From: Poriferisodalis sp965226645
Lineage (GTDB): Bacteria > Actinomycetota > Acidimicrobiia > Acidimicrobiales > Poriferisodalaceae
Assembly (NCBI GenBank): GCA_965226645.1
Contig: CBDDDL010000002.1
Coordinates: forward strand, 682,001 to 746,000
Direction: 5' to 3'
Length of the DNA: 64,000 bases
This document shows positions 55,901 through 64,000 of the stretch, piece by piece (position 1 is the first letter of the stretch; each line of letters begins with the position of its first letter). A model generated the notes under the pieces. The model saw only the letters and a list, made by a program, of their open reading frames with translations, made no database searches and had not been told where the DNA came from. The position numbers and the translations under genes were made by a program.

Positions 55901-56084
55901 TGCCCAGCGCCACCATCAAGACCGATTCGCTGACGTTGAGGGCTGTTGCGGGATGCGTCGCGACCGAAGGCACCACGGCCAGCACACCGCCGGCCAACAG
56001 GCAGCCGACTGCCGCAACGACGCTCCGGCGCAACCGTTTCAAGTTCTTACTCCGATGACGAGATTCTGCCGTATCAGCCTGCAA
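52968..56084 (-). CDS. Secreted protein: CW-binding repeats, RCC1-like propeller, Ig-like and CAP domains
   Basis: Largest product here, 1038 residues. Basic n-region and signal peptide (SVVAAVGCLLAGGVLAVVPS), three CW_binding_2 repeats to about residue 330, then about seven RCC1-like blades (CGLRPGGTVECWG and variants, residues 365-640), an Ig-like domain (FPLAVSGLEVDDFDVVNGDA), and a CAP-like domain (RVNWYRRMAGLGTITEHKEH, GMLSHSP). The same modules as its neighbour but in another order. The TTG at 56084 overlaps the end of the upstream selenoprotein gene by 11 bases; no better start exists without losing the signal peptide. Confidence 0.78.
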   Translation of the reverse strand: MQADTAESRHRSKNLKRLRRSVVAAVGCLLAGGVLAVVPSVATHPATALNVSESVLMVALGTSLPDVGTAASLVAAGKGDGVVLAEAVDELGPGAASIIADQQPDRIVVVGGRAAVGPDVENELRALAAGVDIDRLAGNDRIHTAALAAARTLPGSGSVTVVLANGWSLPDVGAAASAVASGAADAVLYSSRDALGEPTRQVLASHRPVRMLVAGGPAAVSQDVLTSATGSAGVVLTGRLGGSTRVETATLVAQRALDGGATTAVIANGWSLPDVGIAAGLAAALPDSVVLYTEPESLGAATETALTEHTIKHVFLVGAVDADTTHLMSLVPSKFPLTRITEAAHASLHALGAAAPASQPRLVAISAASSFTCGIGLDGTAACWGNDGRNDATAPAGSYSSLSVGQNNSCGLRLDGTVSCWLFDGRDGPAAPSGVFAAVSVGSANSCGLRPGGTVECWGSTYSGANDAPAGSFTEVSVGRDHACGLRPGGTIECWGADDGGETMAPAGAFVSVAAASSGDDSCGIRPNGTVECWGRRYQGDHPFEVPSGEFRSVVPNVNHACGIRMDSSVACWGTSYSGQLNAPHGAYRAVSLGYQHTCGLRLDSTVACWGENVRGQLDVPQRVDAPRLAPRLSSDAASVVGIDTPFEVDVKFPLAVSGLEVDDFDVVNGDATALEGSGVSYRVTVVATSPGTVVIRVPEQVAHDRFGYGTERSQALAVTVTDGGSAATVGFDTWDRDAALAAYRGEFRREEPDWGYSGNVADCVAGTTSQAFRDSVIQRVNWYRRMAGLGTITEHKEHSRTAQHAALMMAANGMLSHSPASDWKCYSATGATGAGSSNLYLGISGLRAIDGYIRDPGGSNVAVGHRRWILLPQLTTVGTGDVPFEQGVRPASNALYVFAPRASTREVREQRGFVAWPPAGFVPSEAVWGRWSFAVAALESQCSQRYLWQCSPDFSAATVAMSDDDGVVGTEVISAPALLGDAAIVWAVDGDTNSGQHPEPSGGDHCYNITISGVRVDGVAQDPYEYATCVLGPDAEA

Positions 56085-57174
56085 CGAGTGCGTCTGTGAC
56101 GAGATGTTCGGGGAGGGCGCCGGCTACTCGTTCCTCGGTGCCGTCGGCACGAATCAACACCCAGAAGCTGACGAACTTCACGTCGAACTTGTCCCACAGG
56201 CCGGCGAGATCGTCGGGAAGATGCGGCATGACTTGGAGGCCGTAGCCGCTGACAAACAAGTCCATGTCCGCGCGGCTGTCCTTGCCGGGAATGCTAATGA
56301 GGGACAGGCTTTCTCCGTGCTGTGCCTTCAGCGCTGCGACCGCAGGCGCTTCTCCTTGGCACTCCGCTCAGAGCGGCGACCAGAACCACAGCAGGACGTC
56401 ACGGCCACGGATCGACGAGACATCGAACAACTCGCCGTTGAGCCGATGCACCGCTAGCTCAAGCACCTGCGCACGGTCCTCGACAATGAGGGCGGGAGTT
56501 TCGTCGGGCGAGTCGCTCGCCGTCTCGGACTCAGTTGACACCTCATCATCCGATGGCGCTTCGTCGACTGTTGCTTCCTCCTCTGAATCTGGGGGCGCAT
56601 CGTCGCTGGCCGCCTCGTCGCTGATTTTGTCGGCGTCCGCGGTTTCGTTCGAGCTGCCGTCTTGGCTGTCGCTGTCCTGGCCATCGTCGCTCGGGATGTC
56701 ATCGTCGTCCGCAGGGCTGACGGTGATCGTGTCTCCGTCGGCTTCGGAATCCTCAGCTCCTTCAGCGTCGTCGTGCTTGTCTACGTCCACGACGTCGGCG
56801 GGGTCATCTGCGGCTGGGTCGTCGGGCTCATCGACGACTGTCTCGACTACATCGGTCTCGACGCCATCGCCGGGACTATCGGAGCCTTCGGGCCCTGCGA
56901 CACGCTCATCTGTGTCCGCTGCTTCGTCTGCTGACGGCTGGTCGGGATCTGACTGATCCTCCACGCCGACCTCGCCAGTCACAGCGACACCTTCAACCGG
57001 CACCGTGTCGTCGGCACTCGTCGTCGGAACGTCGTCACCCACATCGGTGGGCTCTCGCCCGTCACCGCTGCCACAGCTGACGAGAACAGAGACACAAGCG
57101 AAGATGCCCGTAGCGACCAAGCCTGAGCGCCTCAGCCGAGGTGTCGATCGCGCGTTACCGGTGGTCACCACCAT
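56074..57174 (-). CDS. Selenoprotein candidate 1: acidic lipoprotein with UxxC redoxin domain
   Basis: Read through the TGA at 56370-56368, the frame gives 366 residues. A lipobox LVSC puts the lipidated Cys at residue 34. About 190 residues of Asp/Glu/Ser/Thr-rich linker follow, then a thioredoxin-fold redoxin: LLWFWSPL-U-AEC-QGEAPAVAAL with Sec269 and Cys272, and later VMPHLPDD at the cis-proline position and FWVLIRADGTE. Without read-through the protein would stop just before its active site. A hairpin of bacterial SECIS type lies 26 bases after the TGA. The ATG overlaps the upstream gene end by 10 bases. It would be a membrane-anchored extracellular thiol/selenol redox protein. Confidence 0.8.
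56330..56349 (-). promoter_or_regulatory. SECIS-like hairpin of selenoprotein 1
   Basis: On the minus strand AGCG-C-CUGC-GGUC-GCAG-CGCU folds into two 4-bp stems, one bulged C on the 5' side and a GGUC loop (first listed base extends one beyond the shared 20-mer). The loop starts 26 bases after the UGA. The 20-base core GCGCCTGCGGTCGCAGCGCT is identical in all three TGA genes. Confidence 0.75.
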
Positions 57175-59519
57175 CGCACGTACTCCACGCCCCCGTCAGT
57201 GTTGATCGCGTACGAGTGGCCGCCATACGCCGAGAGCGATATGTGCGTGAACTGGCCTGGCGGCACCCATCTCTTTGCATTGCTGTTTGCGTCCCAGCAC
57301 ACGATGGTTCCGTTGCTCCTGATCCCGCACGAGTATCCGTTGGTAGACGAGTGACCGGTGCCAGCCGATACCGATGTGAATCTGCCTGTCGGCGCATTCA
57401 GCTGGCCATACTTATTGTCGCCCCAGCAGGCGACGGACCCGTCGAACCGGATCGCGCACGAATGGGCGTGACCACCGGTGCTCGGCGCCGAGACTGAGAC
57501 CGCTGTGAACGTGCCCTCCGGCGCATCCAATTGATTCGATCGAACCTCTGCGCACTCGGATCCGCCGGATCCGGTCTGGCACGACTGGTACTGATTGTTG
57601 CCCCAGCAGGCGACGGTTCCGTCGGTCTTGATCCCGCACGAGAAATCACGGCCGGCCGAAACCGCAGTGAACGTGCCCTCCGGCGCGTCCAACCGGCCCT
57701 GAGCACTGCTGCCCCAACACGTGATGGTTCCGTCGGTCTCGATCCCGCATGAGAAGTCGCTACCAGCCGAAACCGCCGTGAACGTGCCCTCCGGCGCGTT
57801 CGACTGGCCCCGCCAGTTAGCTCCCCAGCAGGCAACAGTTCCATCGGTCTTGATCGCACAGGAGTGGTCTTGGCCGGTCGAGACCGCGGTGAACCTGCCA
57901 CCGGGGGTGTCCAGCGGTCCGTTTCGGTTGTTCCCCCAGCACTCGAGGATGCCAGCGGGCTTGATCGTGCATACCTGACCCGCGCCAGCTGAGACGGCGG
58001 TCGTTCGGGTCGGATGCCCTGTGCTGAGAGCGTCGGCGATCAGGAGTGACGGCATTGCGGACTCCTGCCCGGCTGATATTTCAGTCCCGTCGGCGCGGAT
58101 GAGTGCCCACGAACTCCAGCCGTAGGAGCTGGCGCGCCCAAAGAACAGCGACCACAGGCCCCCCGTGTTGACGATGGTGGGGATCTGCTCGAGGCCGAAC
58201 TCGCTGATGAACGCTGTCAGGTCCGCAGCATCGAATGTTCTGCTGGTGACGCCGACGATGGCTAGGTTGTCTCCGTGCTGCTTCGTGAGCGCTGCGACCG
58301 CAGGCGCGTGGCTTCGGCAGAAGCCTCAGAACGGCGACCAGAACCACACCAGAACATCGCGGCCTGCGAGCACTGAGACGTCGAGCAGTTCGCCGTCGAT
58401 CTGGGTTGCTGCGAGCCGTAGCACCTTCGAGCGGTCCTCGACCGGATCGGTTCGGGTGTCGTAGCGGCTGAGGAGTATGCGGCTGTGTGCGAGCAGGGCG
58501 GCGTCAGCGGCGATCTCGATCCGGTCAGCGCCGGAGATGTTGGTCCGCGGCGTGTCCAGCGGGAGCCTGCTGAGATCCTCGGTGAGCCCATCGGTAAGCA
58601 CGGAGTTGCCAACCAGCACCACCTCGGAAGGAACGAGCTGTTCGAGCGCGTGCGAGAGCGATTCGTGCGCGCCCTCGGACGAGAACAGGGCGCTTCCGCC
58701 CAGCGCAGCCGCCAGCGGCGCCGCCACACCCACATCGGGCGTCGACCAGCCATCCGCGATCACCACAGGCCGTCCGGTGGGAGCGTTCCCGTACAACGCA
58801 GCACGCGCCGCAGTGTCAATACGGTCAACACCAGCGAACCGCTGCGTGGGCACGTCCGGCAACAGCTCCGCCAACGCGGTGTCGATGTCGCCCGACAGCG
58901 CCCCCGTGCCTCCCACGATGATCACCTGGGACGGCGCGAACCGCTCAAGAGCCGCGGCGGCCGGGGCCCCCAGCACATCCTTGGCCGCGTACAGGACACT
59001 GCCGCCAAGCCTCGCCGCCAACGGCGCCGCGGTGCCGACATCGGACGGCGACCAACCATTGGCCAAAATGACCGGACGGTTCTGCGGAACCGCCGGCTCA
59101 ACCGACGCAGCACGCGCCGCGGTGTCGTATCGATCAGCGCCGCTGAGCCGCTCCACCGTCGCATCGGGCACCAGCCGGCGGACCTCAGCCTCCACCTCAG
59201 CCGACAGCGCCGCAGCACCACCCACCAAAATCACCCTCGACGGCGACACCGTGCCCAAAGCACTCACCGTCGCCGAACCCAGCGAATCCGTCGACGCATA
59301 CAGCATCACGCCATCGAGGCGACCAGCCAGCGGCGCAGCAGCACCCGCATCAGGCGCCGACCACCCATTCGCGATCACCGCCACACCAGCCGAGTTGCTC
59401 GACTGCGCGGACACAGCACGAACCGGTGACAACGCACCAGCTACCAGTGCTGCGATACACAACCCGACGACAGCTGCGCGCCACGGCCGAGGCACTGGTC
59501 GCGCACCAGCGGCTGTCAC
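57165..59519 (-). CDS. Selenoprotein candidate 2: CW-binding repeats, UxxC redoxin, RCC1-like propeller
   Basis: 784 residues when the TGA at 58328-58326 is read as Sec398. Signal peptide (AAVVGLCIAALVAGALSPV), three CW_binding_2 repeats to about residue 345 (IANGWSAPDAGAAAPLAG, VILVGGAAALSAEV, RLSGADRYDTAARAA), a redoxin with VLVWFWSPF-U-GFC (Sec398, Cys401), EQIPTIV at the cis-proline site and WALIRADGTE, then about seven RCC1-like blades (SCGIKTDGTVACWG) each with a Cys pair. The frame is open on both sides of the TGA (397 and 386 codons). The GTG start overlaps the upstream stop (GTGA) and the end overlaps the next start. Confidence 0.85.
58288..58307 (-). promoter_or_regulatory. SECIS-like hairpin of selenoprotein 2
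   Basis: Same 20-base sequence as in the two paralogues, GGUC loop 26 bases after the UGA. In this gene a further perfect hairpin GGCTTC-TGCC-GAAGCC begins directly after the UGA. Confidence 0.78.
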
Positions 59520-61990
59520 CGGAGCAGTCCCACGTATTCGACGCCCCCGTCAGCGTTGATCGCGTACGAGTGAATCCAGTGCAGCGATTGCGCAATGTGC
59601 GTGAACCGGCCCTGCGCTGGATACTTGAATTTTGTGCCCCAGCAGGCGATGGTTCCGTCGCTCCTGATGCCGCACGTATGAGCATTGCCGGCCGAGATCG
59701 CCGTGAACGTGCCCTCGGGCGCGTCCGACTGGCCCCAATCGTTGTTGCCCCAGCAGGCGACGGTTCCGTCGGTCTTGATCCCGCACGAATGGCCGTGGCC
59801 TGCGTAACTCGGCCCCCCAACCGAGATCGCCGAAAATGTGCCCTCGGGCGCGTCCAATTGATTCAATCGAACGTCAGTGCACTCCCATCCGTCGGTCCCC
59901 TGCTGGCACGTGCGGTGCTGGTTGTTGCCCCAGCAATCGATGGTCCCGTCGGTCTTGATCGCGCAGGAGAAATCTCTGCCGGCCGAGATCGCCGTGAAGG
60001 TGCCATCAGGCGCGTCCGTCTGGCCCCGATGGTTGATGCCCCAGCATGCGATCGTCCCGTCAGTCTTGATCGCGCAGGAGTGATGCTGGCCAGCCGAGAT
60101 CGCAGTGAACGTGCCATCAGGCGCGTCGGACTGGCCCGAAGAGTTGTTGCCCCAGCATGCGATCGTCCCGTCGGTCTTGATCGCGCAGGAGTGATGCTGG
60201 CCAGCCGAGATCGCAGTGAACGTGCTATCAGGCCCGAGCTGTCCAGATTCGCTGATCCCCCAGCAGTCACGGCTGTCAACAGCCCCCGGAGGAGTCCAAC
60301 ACGTCGTCGAAATCCTGGTGAACGTGCCATCAGGCCCGTCAAGCTGTCCGTATCGGTTATTCCCCCAGCACTTCAGGATGCCGCCAGGCTGGAGGGCACA
60401 TGCGTGACTCTGCCCGCCTGAGACGGCGATGGTTGGGGTCGGGTGCCCTGTGCTGAGGGCGTCAGCGACAAGGGACTCTGGTACTGGCGATCCGGGGAGT
60501 GATGGTGCCACGGTCCCGTCGGCACGGATCAGTGCCCACGTATCCCAGCCGTACCGACCCCAGCTCTCGAAGAACAGGGGCAGGAGGCCCCCAGGGTCGG
60601 TGATGTGGGGGATTTGTTCGAGGCCATGCTCGCTGATGAACCCTGTGAGATCGGCGTGGTCGAAGTAACTGCCGGTGACGCCGACGATGGCCAGGTTGTC
60701 TCCGTGTTGTGACTTGAGCGCTGCGACCGCAGGCGCGTGCTTCTGGCAGCCGCCTCAGAACGGCGACCAAAACCACACCAGCACGTCGCGGCCGGCGAGA
60801 TCGGAGACGTCGAACAGTCGGCCGTTGATCTGAGTTGCTGCGAGCCGCAGCACCTTCGAGCGATTCTCGACTGGGTCGGATCCGGTGTCGTAGCGGCTGA
60901 GAAGTATGCGGCTGTGTGCGAGCAGGGCGGCCTCGGCGGCGATCTCAATCCGGTCAGCACCGGTGATGTGACTTCGCGCTGTATCCAACGGGAGCCGGTT
61001 GAGGTCGTCGGCGAGTCTGTCGCTCAGCGCAGAGTTGCCGACCAGCACCACCTCGGAGGGAGCAAGCTGTGCGAGCGCGTGCGAGCGCGATTCGTGCGCG
61101 GCATCGGAAGAGAACAGCACGCTTCCGCCCAGCCCAGCCGCGAGCGGCGCGGCCACACCGACGTCTGGCGTCGACCAACCGTCCGCTATCACCACAGCCC
61201 GCCCAGTGGGAGCGTTCCCGTACAGCGCAGCCCGTGCTGCGGTGTCGATGCGGTCGGTGCCAGCGAACCGCTGCGTGGGCACGCCGGGCAGCAGTTCCGC
61301 TAGCTCGGTGTCGATGTCGTCCGACAGCGCCGCGGTGCCTCCCACGATGATGACCTGGGACGGAGCGAGCCGCTGCAAGGCAGCGACCGTCGCCGCGCCG
61401 AGCGCGTCGGTCGCTGAGTACAGGACGCTGCCGCCGAGCCTCGCCGCCAACGGGGGCGCGGTTCCCACGTCCGACGGCGACCAGCCATTGGCAAGAATGA
61501 CCGGGCGGTTTTGCGGCACCGCAGGGGCCAGCGCCGCAGCACGCGCAGCAGTATCAATGCGATCAGCACCGCTGAGCCGCTCCACCGTCGCGTCCGGCAA
61601 CTGGCTCTTGACCTCAGCCTCGACCTCCGCGGATAACGCCGCGGCACCACCCACCAGAACCACCCGCGACGGCGCGAGCCTGCCCAACGCACTCACCGTC
61701 GCCGAACCCAGCGAATCCGTCGACGCATACAGCATCACGCCATCGAGGCGACCTGCGAGCGGCGCAGCAGCACCCGCATCAGGCGCCGACCACCCGTTCG
61801 CGATCACCACGACCACACCCGAGCCGCTCGACTGCGCCGACACAGCACGAATCGGCGACAACACGACCGCCACCAGCGCCGCGATGATCAGGGCGACCAA
61901 GGCGTGGCGATACAGCGCATTGCGGTATGTCGACGCCGGCTGTGTGTCCCCAGAGACTCTGATGGCGAATCCGCGCAGCACCAGCCACAA
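59516..61990 (-). CDS. Selenoprotein candidate 3: CW-binding repeats, UxxC redoxin, RCC1-like propeller
   Basis: 824 residues with the TGA at 60757-60755 read as Sec412. Same plan as its neighbour: signal peptide (HALVALIIAALVAVVLSPI), three CW_binding_2 repeats, VLVWFWSPF-U-GGC (Sec412, Cys415), EQIPHITDP at the cis-proline site, WALIRADGTV, then about seven RCC1-like blades. Open on both sides of the TGA (411 and 413 codons). It is a close paralogue of the next gene, 2.47 kb away, so a tandem duplication made the pair. The start may be TTG 61990 or GTG 61981; a -35-like TTGACT lies at 62018-62013. The upstream CHAP gene ends 41 bases before. Confidence 0.85.
60717..60736 (-). promoter_or_regulatory. 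SECIS-like hairpin of selenoprotein 3
   Basis: Same 20-base sequence with the GGUC loop 26 bases after the UGA. The 4-bp stem CUGC/GCAG, the bulged C and the GCG/CGC lower stem copy the arrangement of the E. coli fdhF element (4-bp stem, bulged U, GGUC loop). Confidence 0.78.
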
Positions 61991-62031
61991 GACAGTCGTC
62001 TCTACTACCCATAGTCAACGACGAACCTCAG

Positions 62032-63960
62032 CTAGCCGCTAGCCCGCTCGAAGTGAATGAAGTTGTCGGGCCAGTTGGCTTGTCCCCTCGTCAGCGTCCT
62101 CGTCCGATAGTGACACGCAGGTGTTCCGTAGTTCATCTCGGTGATCGTGATCTGGTTTCGGTCAGCTGAGACGCTCTCGACGTACGCGACGTGGCCGTAC
62201 GCACGGTCGGTGGCACACGACTGGCCGTTGCATTCCTGGCCCCAGTGCGCGACTGAACCGCGGGAGGGGCTCTGGTCGACGGGAATACCGACACCACGTG
62301 CGGATCCAGCCCAGTTCTCGGCGTTGCTCCAAATGTGAAGCCAAGCGTTCGCGCCTGGGTGCCAACGGCGTGGAAGGTCGGTTTGAGGCCTGCCGTTGCT
62401 GTACGAGTTCGAGAACCCGATGCCGGCATCGCTGAGTCGCCATGCGACATACGAAGTGCACTGACCCCTGATCATGGACCACGAATCACCATCGTTACTG
62501 CAACCCTCGCCGTACGGATAGTCGCTGGCTGGGGCAGTGGAAATGCGGTCCGGAGTTGATGGGCCCGGAGCAGCAGGCGTCGTGATGGAGATGCGCGCTG
62601 TGGGACCTGCAGTGGTTCCGTTGACTGCACGAACATTGAACGTGTACGTGGTGTCATGCAGTGCGTTGCCGAATCGATAACTCGTCGATTGTCGGGAGCC
62701 TTCCCAGGTGCGTCCAGCGCGTGACAAAACATACGTGTAACCCGTGTACGACGAGCCGTCCGCGAGCGATGGAGGCGACCACGTGAAATTAATGCATCCA
62801 CGTTCATAATCTGCGCAGTGAAGAAATGTGACCCGTAGGTTTGTGGGCGCAGCCGGCTGGTCCGTTTGCCCGCCCGATATCTCGCAGTTCGAAACGCATT
62901 GTGCACGGATTGCGTCAACTCCGAACTGGCTCCGCCAGAGTTGGACCCGCTGATAGTGCTGGTCGGAATTGTTGTCGCGCAGCACCACCGACGCAGTACC
63001 GCCGTTGAAGTCGAACTGGCCAAGGGACGTCCACGCCTCGCGCCCGCACTCATTCGCCTGGTTCACCGCGACGCTGCGAGTGAACCCGTTGCCCCTGACC
63101 TCGTAGCGCATCGTCGCCGCAGCATGGCTGCAGGGCACAAAGACCTGAAGCTCCTGAGTACCAATCCGGTTGCCCAAGTTCCACACCGCGGTGTTCTCCG
63201 GGTTGGCATTGCCACCGATGGCGTAGGTGTAGCGGTAATTGTTCGCCCCGTACCCCCTGCCCGCCTGGCCTACATACCAATACTCAGCCGGCCCCTGCAG
63301 CACCGGATCATCGAAGTCTTGCCACCCCGTCTGCCCGAGCTCAGTCGTCGTACCGTTCGTCGTACCGCCACAGCCCGAAGTGCACTGTGCACGGATGGCA
63401 TCCACGCCGAAACTGCTCCGAGGCAGACCATCACGCTCGTGATGCTGGTCGGAATTGTTGTCGCGCAGCACCACCGACGCAGTACCGCCGTTGAAGTCGA
63501 ACTGGCCAAGGGACGTCCACGCCTCGCGCCCGCACTCATTCGCCTGGTTCACCGCGACGCTCCGAGTGAACCCGTTGCCCCTGACCTCGTAGCGCATCGT
63601 CGCCGCAGCATGGTTGCAGGGCACAAAGACCTGAAGCTCCTGAGTACCAATCCGGTTGCCCAAGTTCCACACCGCGATGTTCTCCGGGTTGGCATTGCCA
63701 CCGATGGCGTAGGTGTAGCGGTAATTGTTCGCCCCGTACCCCCTGCCCGCCTGGCCTACATACCAATACTCAGCCGGCCCCTGCAGCACCGGTTCGTCAA
63801 AGATGTCCCAATTGCTCGAGTTCGTTTGCGCCCCGGCAACTTGAGGAGAGACCTGCACCCCCGCGACGGTGGCAAGAAGTGCCACCACAACGAGGGAGAT
63901 CGTTCGATGCCGGTGCCGACGTGGCGAGGTCCGATGGCCGGTTTGTGTGGCTGAAATCAT
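62032..63960 (-). CDS. Secreted CHAP-domain peptidoglycan hydrolase with duplicated golvesin-like domains
   Basis: Exported protein of 642 residues. Signal peptide (ISLVVVALLATVAGVQV), two almost identical domains of about 150 residues (each with PAEYWYVGQAGRGYGANNY, GTQELQVFVPC and NQANECGREAWTSLGQFDF), resembling the golvesin C-terminal type of carbohydrate- or wall-binding domain, then a fibronectin type III domain (APTNLRVTF to GPTARISI), and a CHAP domain with catalytic Cys in IRGQCTSYVAWRL and His in YGHVAYVE. It probably cuts peptidoglycan stems or cross-links. GGAGG lies about 10 bases before the ATG. It may be the first gene of the surface-protein operon. Confidence 0.85.
   Translation of the reverse strand: MISATQTGHRTSPRRHRHRTISLVVVALLATVAGVQVSPQVAGAQTNSSNWDIFDEPVLQGPAEYWYVGQAGRGYGANNYRYTYAIGGNANPENIAVWNLGNRIGTQELQVFVPCNHAAATMRYEVRGNGFTRSVAVNQANECGREAWTSLGQFDFNGGTASVVLRDNNSDQHHERDGLPRSSFGVDAIRAQCTSGCGGTTNGTTTELGQTGWQDFDDPVLQGPAEYWYVGQAGRGYGANNYRYTYAIGGNANPENTAVWNLGNRIGTQELQVFVPCSHAAATMRYEVRGNGFTRSVAVNQANECGREAWTSLGQFDFNGGTASVVLRDNNSDQHYQRVQLWRSQFGVDAIRAQCVSNCEISGGQTDQPAAPTNLRVTFLHCADYERGCINFTWSPPSLADGSSYTGYTYVLSRAGRTWEGSRQSTSYRFGNALHDTTYTFNVRAVNGTTAGPTARISITTPAAPGPSTPDRISTAPASDYPYGEGCSNDGDSWSMIRGQCTSYVAWRLSDAGIGFSNSYSNGRPQTDLPRRWHPGANAWLHIWSNAENWAGSARGVGIPVDQSPSRGSVAHWGQECNGQSCATDRAYGHVAYVESVSADRNQITITEMNYGTPACHYRTRTLTRGQANWPDNFIHFERASG
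62958..63306. repeat. 349-bp direct repeat, copy A
   Basis: Matches 63444-63792 with only three differences I can count (about 99% identity), period 486 bases. It encodes the second golvesin-like domain of the CHAP protein. Confidence 0.9.
63444..63792. repeat. 349-bp direct repeat, copy B
   Basis: Partner of copy A, encoding the first golvesin-like domain. The near identity at silent sites points to recent duplication or gene conversion. Confidence 0.9.
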
Positions 63961-64000
63961 CGGATTCGTGCCTCCGTCCTAGTTCTCGGCGTCCGCGTCA

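Noticed and set aside
56074..61990. Explaining the three TGA codons as ordinary pseudogenes or sequencing errors
   Set aside because: Three genes have the TGA at the same CxxC position, all keep the second Cys, open frame and hairpin; chance or error would not give this.
1..64000. Reassigned genetic code with TGA read as Trp or Gly
   Set aside because: Many genes here end normally at TGA (for example sdhA, sdhB and the nitroreductase), and TGG and GGN are used for Trp and Gly.

Overview
The window is high-GC DNA with actinobacterial gene content: an SdhC-A-B operon of actinobacterial type, secreted proteins built on cell-wall-binding repeat 2 (CW_binding_2), DUF222/HNH (13E12-like) nuclease, many GTG starts and many transcripts that look leaderless. 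My best guess is an uncultured Acidimicrobiia-like actinobacterium; this is inference from gene content only.

Layout. 0-1.4 kb: a HigB/HigA-type toxin-antitoxin pair and a gene fragment. 1.4-10.1 kb: a MoxR-type ATPase/VWA pair, a GH2-fold protein lacking its catalytic motif, and sdhCAB. 10.17-11.40 kb: an IS630-family element, 15 bases upstream of a secreted CW-repeat/WD40-like protein. 13.8-28.5 kb: mostly core genes (PQQ-type sugar dehydrogenase, PPOX protein, NfeD-like/flotillin, TerC, Fic, a CCA-enzyme-like HD protein, dnaE, thrS, a medium-chain dehydrogenase). 28.5-35.7 kb: a defence/toxin region (broken toxin with RHH antitoxin, McrBC with an unusual N-terminus, DUF222/HNH nuclease, VapBC). 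36-38.3 kb: a frameshifted secreted animal-haem-peroxidase-like gene. 38.4-43.3 kb: an aquaporin whose last 46 coding bases are repeated 4.2 kb away; between the copies lies a decayed two-gene ATPase plus TOPRIM-like system cut by IS110 and IS30 elements. 43.4-48.2 kb: hemB, SCP2-like, Fpg-like, nitroreductase and two SDRs.

48.2-64 kb is the most interesting part. On the minus strand runs a closely packed operon: a CHAP amidase with duplicated domains, then two long secreted proteins and one lipoprotein, each interrupted by a single in-frame TGA, then two large CW-repeat/RCC1/CAP-domain proteins, and finally an ECF sigma factor fused to a membrane segment and a long exported tail. In all three TGA genes the TGA falls exactly at the first Cys position of a thioredoxin-fold CxxC motif (so UxxC), the frame continues through the rest of the redoxin domain, and exactly 26 bases after the TGA lies an identical 20-base hairpin with a 4-bp upper stem, a GGUC loop and a 5' single-base bulge, the same plan as the E. 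coli fdhF SECIS. I read these as three cell-surface selenoproteins (Sec at residues 269, 398 and 412). Two of them fuse CW-binding repeats, a UxxC redoxin and a cysteine-rich RCC1-like propeller in one chain. The overlaps between genes (4, 10 and 11 bases) suggest they are made together, probably as an exported redox system acting on the disulfide-rich RCC1-type surface proteins encoded beside them. No selA/selB/selC/selD genes lie in the window, so the Sec machinery must be sought elsewhere in the genome.
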